From the NCBI RefSeq assembly GCF_030823405.1, contig NZ_JAUSXC010000001.1, positions 310,001-374,000 on the forward strand: 64,000 nucleotides of DNA, read 5' to 3'. Position numbers and translations under genes: made by a program. Below the pieces are notes generated by a model. That model did no database searches. It saw nothing but the letters and a program-made list of their open reading frames with translations, and had not been told where the DNA came from. The DNA is from Chryseobacterium ginsenosidimutans. GTDB lineage: Bacteria > Bacteroidota > Bacteroidia > Flavobacteriales > Weeksellaceae. Of this stretch, positions 60,040 to 64,000 are shown one piece after another (position 1 is the stretch's first letter; every line of letters starts with the position of its first letter).

Positions 60040-62718
60040 ATGAAATTATATATTTCCAGGATTATTCTTGGTGTATTCTTATTATCTACACAACTTATAT
60101 TCGCTCAAAACTTTTCTAAAAACCAGTTCAAAGTAAAAGGAAACTGCGAAATGTGCAAAGAAAGGATTGAAAGCACAGCCAAAAAAGCAGGTGCAAAAGA
60201 AGCAAGATATTCTATTGATTCACAAATTTTAACCTTAGAAACCGAAGACAATATTTCTCCCGATGAAATATTGAAAAAAGTTGCAGAAGCCGGTCATGAC
60301 AATGAAAAATTCAAATCATTAAATGAAAATTATGAAAGTCTTCCTGAATGTTGTCATTATGAAAGAAATTTGCAATCTTCAAGTGTAGAAAACCACGATC
60401 ATCAATCAAAAAAAGAGAATGAATTTTATGTAAAAGGAAACTGCGAATCCTGTAAAGCAAGAATTGAGAAAGCAGCAAAAGATGCCGGAGCAGATTCTGC
60501 AGAATGGAATGCAGAAAAACAGTTGGTTACTTTAAATTTTGATTCTTCAAAAACTTCATCAAATAAAATTTTAAAGAAAATCGCAGAGGTTGGTCACGAC
60601 AACGAAAAGTATAAATCAAAGGATAATACTTATAAAAATTTGCCTTCATGCTGTCTTTACGACAGAGAAATTCCTTTTGGTGAGGCTAATCCGAAAGTAC
60701 ATTTTGAAGAAGGTGAAAAATCTGAACATTCCGATCACAACGATCATAATTCTTCAGATGAAAATAATGAAAAACACATTGAAGGAATTACTGTAACAGG
60801 ATCAAAAGCCGCAACTTCCCTAAACAAAAAAGAAGCAGGCCTTGTTTTCAACATTGACAGAAAAGAATTATTAAAAGCAGCTTGCTGTAATTTATCCGAA
60901 AGTTTCGAAACCAATGCAACTGTTGATGTTTCTTTCAGCAATGCTGTTACGGGAACAAAACAATTGAAAATGCTTGGTTTAGATCAGAAATACACAAGCT
61001 TAACGAAAGAATTGTTGCCAGAAATCAGAGGTCTTGCTTCAGCGTATGGTTTAAATTTCATTCCCGGAAGATGGATTGAAAGCATTCAGTTAACAAAAGG
61101 CGGAAGTACGGTTACAAACGGTTATGAAAGTATCACAGGACAAATAAATACCGAGTTTTTAAAAAATGCAGAAAAGCCTGAAACTTCATTGAATCTTTTT
61201 GCAGATTTTAATGGAAGAGCAGAAGCCAATATCACCAGTGTTTCCCGTATCGACGACAAATGGTCGCAAACTTTTTTACTTCATGGAAACGGAACTTTTG
61301 GGGATACAGACATGAACAATGACGGTTTTCTTGATCGTCCGAAAGGAACTCAGATAAACGCAGCCTATTTATTGAATTATAATGATCTGGAAAAATCAGG
61401 ATTCGGTTCTCATTTCGGAATTAATTTCATTAAAGACGAAAGAACAGCCGGACAAATCGGATTTAATAAAAATATAGACCAAAAAGAACAGTCACTTTAC
61501 GGAGTCGGAATCGATATTTCAAGATTTCAGGTTTGGAATAAAACAGGATATGTCTTTAAAGGAAAGCCTTATCAAAGTTTGGGGTGGATGAATCAGTATA
61601 CTTTCCATCAGCAGGACAGTTTCTTCGGTTTGAGGAATTATTCCGGAAAGCAACAGACTTATTATTCAAATTTAGTTTTTGAAAGTATTCTAGGAAATAC
61701 CAACCATAAATATAAAGCCGGAGCAAGCTTTATGTATGACGGTTACGATGAAACTTATTTAAAAGATAATTTTAAGAGAAACGAAATTGTTCCGGGAATT
61801 TTTGCAGAATATACGTTAACAGGCTTAAAATATACTTTAGTTGCCGGAGGCAGAGCTGATTTTCACAATTTGACCGGAACACAATTTACTCCAAGATTGA
61901 ATTTTAAATATGATTTTACTCCACAGACTATTTTGAGACTTTCTGCAGGAAGAGGTTTCAGAACGGCGAATGTTTTTGCGGAAAGCCAGCACTATTTTGC
62001 GTCAAACAGAAGTATTCAAATCTTACAAAACGGTGGAAATATCTATGGTTTAAAACCTGAAATTGCCTGGAATTACGGAGCAAGTTTACAACAAGAATTT
62101 AAAATTTTAGGAAGAAAATCTACCATTGTTGCAGACTTTTTCAGAACAGATTTCCAGGATCAGGTTTTAGTGGATTTAGACCGTTCACCTCAACAATTGA
62201 CTTTTTACAATTTAGAAGGAAAATCTTTCGCCAATTCTTTTCAAACGCAGTGGGATTTTATGCCTTTCAAAAACTTTGATGTAAGATTAGCTTACAAGTA
62301 TTATGATGTTCAGGCAGATTATCTGGCTGGAAGAAGAGAAATTCCGTTTATGGCAAAACACAGAGGCTTTGTAAATCTGGCGTATTCAACCAACAAAAAT
62401 AAAAACGGTGGATTTTGGAGTTTTGACACGACTTTAAATTGGGTTGGAAAACAAAGACTTCCCAACACTTCAAGCAATCCGGAAGAATTTCAGTTACCAA
62501 CACATTCTGAATCTTACGCTGTTTTGAATGCACAGATTTCGAGAAATTTCAATAAAAAGATCAGAGCCTATTTAGGTGGTGAAAATTTGACTTCTTACTA
62601 TCAAAAAAATGCGATCGTTGATTTTAAAAATCCGTTCGGTAATTATTTTGACGGCGGAATGGTTTATGCGCCGATCATGAAAGCTAATTTCTATGTTGGA
62701 TTGGATGTTACTTTTTAA
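60040..62718 (+). CDS. TonB-dependent receptor with two N-terminal heavy-metal-binding (HMA) domains
   Basis: 892 aa. Signal peptide (about 1-22, ending IFAQ). Two tandem HMA modules follow: first C36-x-x-C39 (KGNCEMCKE, about 28-110), second C135-x-x-C138 (KGNCESCKA, about 127-210), each ending in a CC motif (LPECCHYER and LPSCCLYDR). A His-rich linker follows (about 222-247; HSDHNDH). Then the plug: GITVTGSKAATS, KAACCNLSESFETNATVDVSFSNAVTG (cysteines again), GYESITGQINTE, and a 22-strand barrel ending in VGLDVTF. HMA domains bind soft metals, chiefly Cu(I); receptor fusion suggests copper or similar metal uptake or sensing at the outer membrane. Preceded by a small Cys-rich secreted protein. 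Confidence 0.9.
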   Translation: MKLYISRIILGVFLLSTQLIFAQNFSKNQFKVKGNCEMCKERIESTAKKAGAKEARYSIDSQILTLETEDNISPDEILKKVAEAGHDNEKFKSLNENYESLPECCHYERNLQSSSVENHDHQSKKENEFYVKGNCESCKARIEKAAKDAGADSAEWNAEKQLVTLNFDSSKTSSNKILKKIAEVGHDNEKYKSKDNTYKNLPSCCLYDREIPFGEANPKVHFEEGEKSEHSDHNDHNSSDENNEKHIEGITVTGSKAATSLNKKEAGLVFNIDRKELLKAACCNLSESFETNATVDVSFSNAVTGTKQLKMLGLDQKYTSLTKELLPEIRGLASAYGLNFIPGRWIESIQLTKGGSTVTNGYESITGQINTEFLKNAEKPETSLNLFADFNGRAEANITSVSRIDDKWSQTFLLHGNGTFGDTDMNNDGFLDRPKGTQINAAYLLNYNDLEKSGFGSHFGINFIKDERTAGQIGFNKNIDQKEQSLYGVGIDISRFQVWNKTGYVFKGKPYQSLGWMNQYTFHQQDSFFGLRNYSGKQQTYYSNLVFESILGNTNHKYKAGASFMYDGYDETYLKDNFKRNEIVPGIFAEYTLTGLKYTLVAGGRADFHNLTGTQFTPRLNFKYDFTPQTILRLSAGRGFRTANVFAESQHYFASNRSIQILQNGGNIYGLKPEIAWNYGASLQQEFKILGRKSTIVADFFRTDFQDQVLVDLDRSPQQLTFYNLEGKSFANSFQTQWDFMPFKNFDVRLAYKYYDVQADYLAGRREIPFMAKHRGFVNLAYSTNKNKNGGFWSFDTTLNWVGKQRLPNTSSNPEEFQLPTHSESYAVLNAQISRNFNKKIRAYLGGENLTSYYQKNAIVDFKNPFGNYFDGGMVYAPIMKANFYVGLDVTF

Positions 62719-62733
62719 AACATTTTAATTCAA

Positions 62734-62888
62734 CCACAAAAGATGCAAAATATTTAAACACTTTAGTTATTAAGCTAAAATAAAACTGCAAAGAAGAGTA
62801 CATAAGTTTCTGAAAATCTTAGATTTTCAATTTGTGAACTTTAATTTTTAAGTTAAAGCTCAATATAAAGCCTTTGTGACTTTTGTGG
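62734..62888. repeat. Small intergenic element with terminal inverted repeats (MITE-like)
   Basis: The ends CCACAAAAGATGCAAA (62734-62749) and, complementary, CCACAAAAGTCACAAA (62888-62873) match at 13 of 16 positions. The 155-bp interior has no ORF, and includes an AAAATC-TTA-GATTTT palindrome. Its shape is that of an interspersed noncoding repeat. Only one copy is in this window. Confidence 0.5.
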
Positions 62889-62899
62889 TAAAAAAAGCC

Positions 62900-62944
62900 A
62901 AGCATGATTTCGATAATTTAATGGTTATCAAATCATGCTTTTTT
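62900..62944 (+). terminator. Hairpin with T-tract before the AraC gene
   Basis: AAGCATGATTT and AAATCATGCTT pair perfectly, extended inside by GATAA/TTATC after a bulged C, then TTTT. It may terminate transcription from the receptor gene. Confidence 0.7.
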
Positions 62945-62967
62945 GTATCTTTAAATAAACTAAATTC

Positions 62968-63837
62968 ATGTCGCAAACTCTTGTTTTTGAAGATAATTAT
63001 AAAAAGTTTGGACTCAATGTATTTTCTAATGAAAATCTTGAAGTTATCGACAAAATAAAGTCTCAACCCTATATAAAAATACTTTTTGTTCCTGCAGATT
63101 ACGAAATTACTGTAGATTTCAGCCATTATAAAACTGAAGCCCCCACTTTATTCTTCCTTACTTATCAGTATTTGAATATTAAAAACGGAAGTTCCGACAA
63201 CGCTTCTCTACTTTATTATAATAGAGACTTTTACTGTATTCAAATCCATGATAAAGAAGTAGCTTGTGACGGATTGCTTTTTCATAATATTTTTGAAATT
63301 CCGAAAATTGATCTTGATGATTCTGAAACTTTTATCATTAAAAATTTATTTCAAAGCATAAAAGAAGAGCTCGAATGGAAAGAATCTTCAAGCGAAGAAA
63401 TGATTAGAACTTATTTAAAACAACTCATCATCCGTGCCACCAGAAAATGGAAAAAACAAAATATTGACAATGACAATGTGAAAATTCCAAGCAATGAACT
63501 GGATATTTTCCGTAATTTCAGCCGACATCTCGAAATTCATTTCAGAGAAAAACACAATGTTGCAGATTATGCTGAATTACTGCATATTGCACCCAAAACA
63601 TTAACTCACAAATTCAAAAGTTTAAACTTAGAATCTCCCAACCAGTTTATCATTAACAGGATCTTGTTGGAAGCGAAAAGATTATTATTTTACACAGATA
63701 AACCTGTTAAAGAAATTGCCTATGATCTTGGTTATGAAGATCCGGCTTATTTTAACCGGATTTTTACCAATAAAATCGGAAGTACACCGACAAATTTCAA
63801 GAAAAATTACATTTCGGGAAAAAAGTACAATAGTTAA
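62968..63837 (+). CDS. AraC-family transcriptional regulator
   Basis: 289 aa. N-terminal sensing region (about 1-180) of cupin-like type without a clear ligand motif, then two HTH motifs in the C-terminal 100 residues: NVADYAELLHIAPKTLTHKFK (first, about 197-217) and VKEIAYDLGYEDPAYFNRIFT, which with GSTPTNF is the AraC signature. It is followed by an OsmC-type gene with its own promoter. Target unknown; regulation of the adjacent osmC-like gene is plausible. Confidence 0.9.
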   Translation: MSQTLVFEDNYKKFGLNVFSNENLEVIDKIKSQPYIKILFVPADYEITVDFSHYKTEAPTLFFLTYQYLNIKNGSSDNASLLYYNRDFYCIQIHDKEVACDGLLFHNIFEIPKIDLDDSETFIIKNLFQSIKEELEWKESSSEEMIRTYLKQLIIRATRKWKKQNIDNDNVKIPSNELDIFRNFSRHLEIHFREKHNVADYAELLHIAPKTLTHKFKSLNLESPNQFIINRILLEAKRLLFYTDKPVKEIAYDLGYEDPAYFNRIFTNKIGSTPTNFKKNYISGKKYNS

Positions 63838-63873
63838 GTCGTTTTATCTATTTATTTAAACTTATAACCACCA

Positions 63874-63881
63874 TATCTTTG
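63874..63881 (+). promoter_or_regulatory. -7 promoter box (TATCTTTG)
   Basis: TAnnTTTG match 45 nt before the ATG at 63927, with a near-consensus TTTA at the -33 position 19 bp upstream. Confidence 0.55.
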
Positions 63882-63926
63882 TACCATCAAAAACAAACAA
63901 TATTTAATAATCAAAAAATAAACATT

Positions 63927-64000
63927 ATGAGACGTAACGCAACAGCCGTTTGGAACGGTAACATCAAAGAAGGAAACGGACACATCACAACTCAAAGCAC
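63927..64000 (+). CDS. OsmC-family protein, 5' end only (cut by window end)
   Basis: 24 codons, MRRNATAVWNGNIKEGNGH then ITTQS, which is the standard N-terminus of OsmC/Ohr-type peroxiredoxin-like proteins that reduce organic hydroperoxides. The catalytic cysteines lie beyond the window. It is 89 bp after the AraC regulator. Confidence 0.75.
   Translation, partial: MRRNATAVWNGNIKEGNGHITTQS

Noticed and set aside
1..64000. CRISPR arrays, tRNA or rRNA genes, insertion sequences with transposase
   Set aside because: I saw no regularly spaced direct repeats, no tRNA-like cloverleaf and no transposase motifs, though tRNA detection by eye is limited.

Overview
The window is AT-rich chromosomal DNA from a member of the Flavobacteriia, most likely Chryseobacterium or a close relative (Weeksellaceae). 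The evidence is: several proteins with type IX secretion (T9SS) C-terminal sorting domains, three TonB-dependent receptors, flavobacterial families (XrtF exosortase pair, DUF4271, DUF4293, DUF4296, DUF5689), many TAnnTTTG -7 promoter boxes (the Bacteroidetes sigma factor signature), and strong A+T bias. The genus is an inference; I see no rRNA, tRNA, CRISPR array, prophage or transposase gene.

Layout. 1-11.7 kb: four large secreted proteins with type B T9SS sorting domains. Three are L-type-lectin paralogues in tandem, and dnaB-rnhA sits between the first and second of the four. 11.7-14.8 kb: a nitroreductase and the NAD-synthesis genes nadB-nadC. 15-20.6 kb: a TonB-dependent receptor, a small membrane protein, asd, a cation diffusion facilitator and an XRE regulator. 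20.7-21.7 kb (minus): a frameshifted lipoprotein gene and a thioredoxin-like protein without cysteines. 22.0-22.9 kb (minus): the XrtF exosortase pair. 23-26 kb: an AmgK-like kinase, a stand-alone RapZ C-terminal domain, a MurU-like nucleotidyltransferase and a LOG protein, which looks like cell-wall amino-sugar recycling. 26-27.4 kb: a DUF6702-type protein and a PixA/AidA-like inclusion-body protein. 27.4-33.2 kb: a TonB receptor plus DUF5689 lipoprotein, divergent from a secreted endonuclease/exonuclease/phosphatase. 33.4-36.2 kb: two co-transcribed secreted proteins.

36.2-53.3 kb is largely housekeeping: sod, rho, an M28 peptidase, an MsbA-like ABC exporter, psd-cdsA (phospholipid synthesis), ftsH, rsfS, birA, an LptF/G permease, tgt, a glycosyltransferase and hemD. 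53.4-56.3 kb holds an oligopeptidase B-like enzyme and an AHSA1/SRPBCC protein.

56.5-62.7 kb is the most interesting stretch. A two-component system is followed by a lipoprotein with three His/Cys repeats, a small secreted Cys/His-rich protein, and a TonB-dependent receptor whose N-terminus carries two tandem heavy-metal-binding (HMA) modules and a His-rich linker. This reads as an envelope metal (probably copper) handling locus. The window ends with an AraC regulator and the truncated start of an OsmC-family gene.

At least six genes have a TAnnTTTG box only 4-9 nt from the start codon, so leaderless or very short-leader mRNAs look common. rho and its neighbour share overlapping divergent promoters with consensus -33 and -7 elements.
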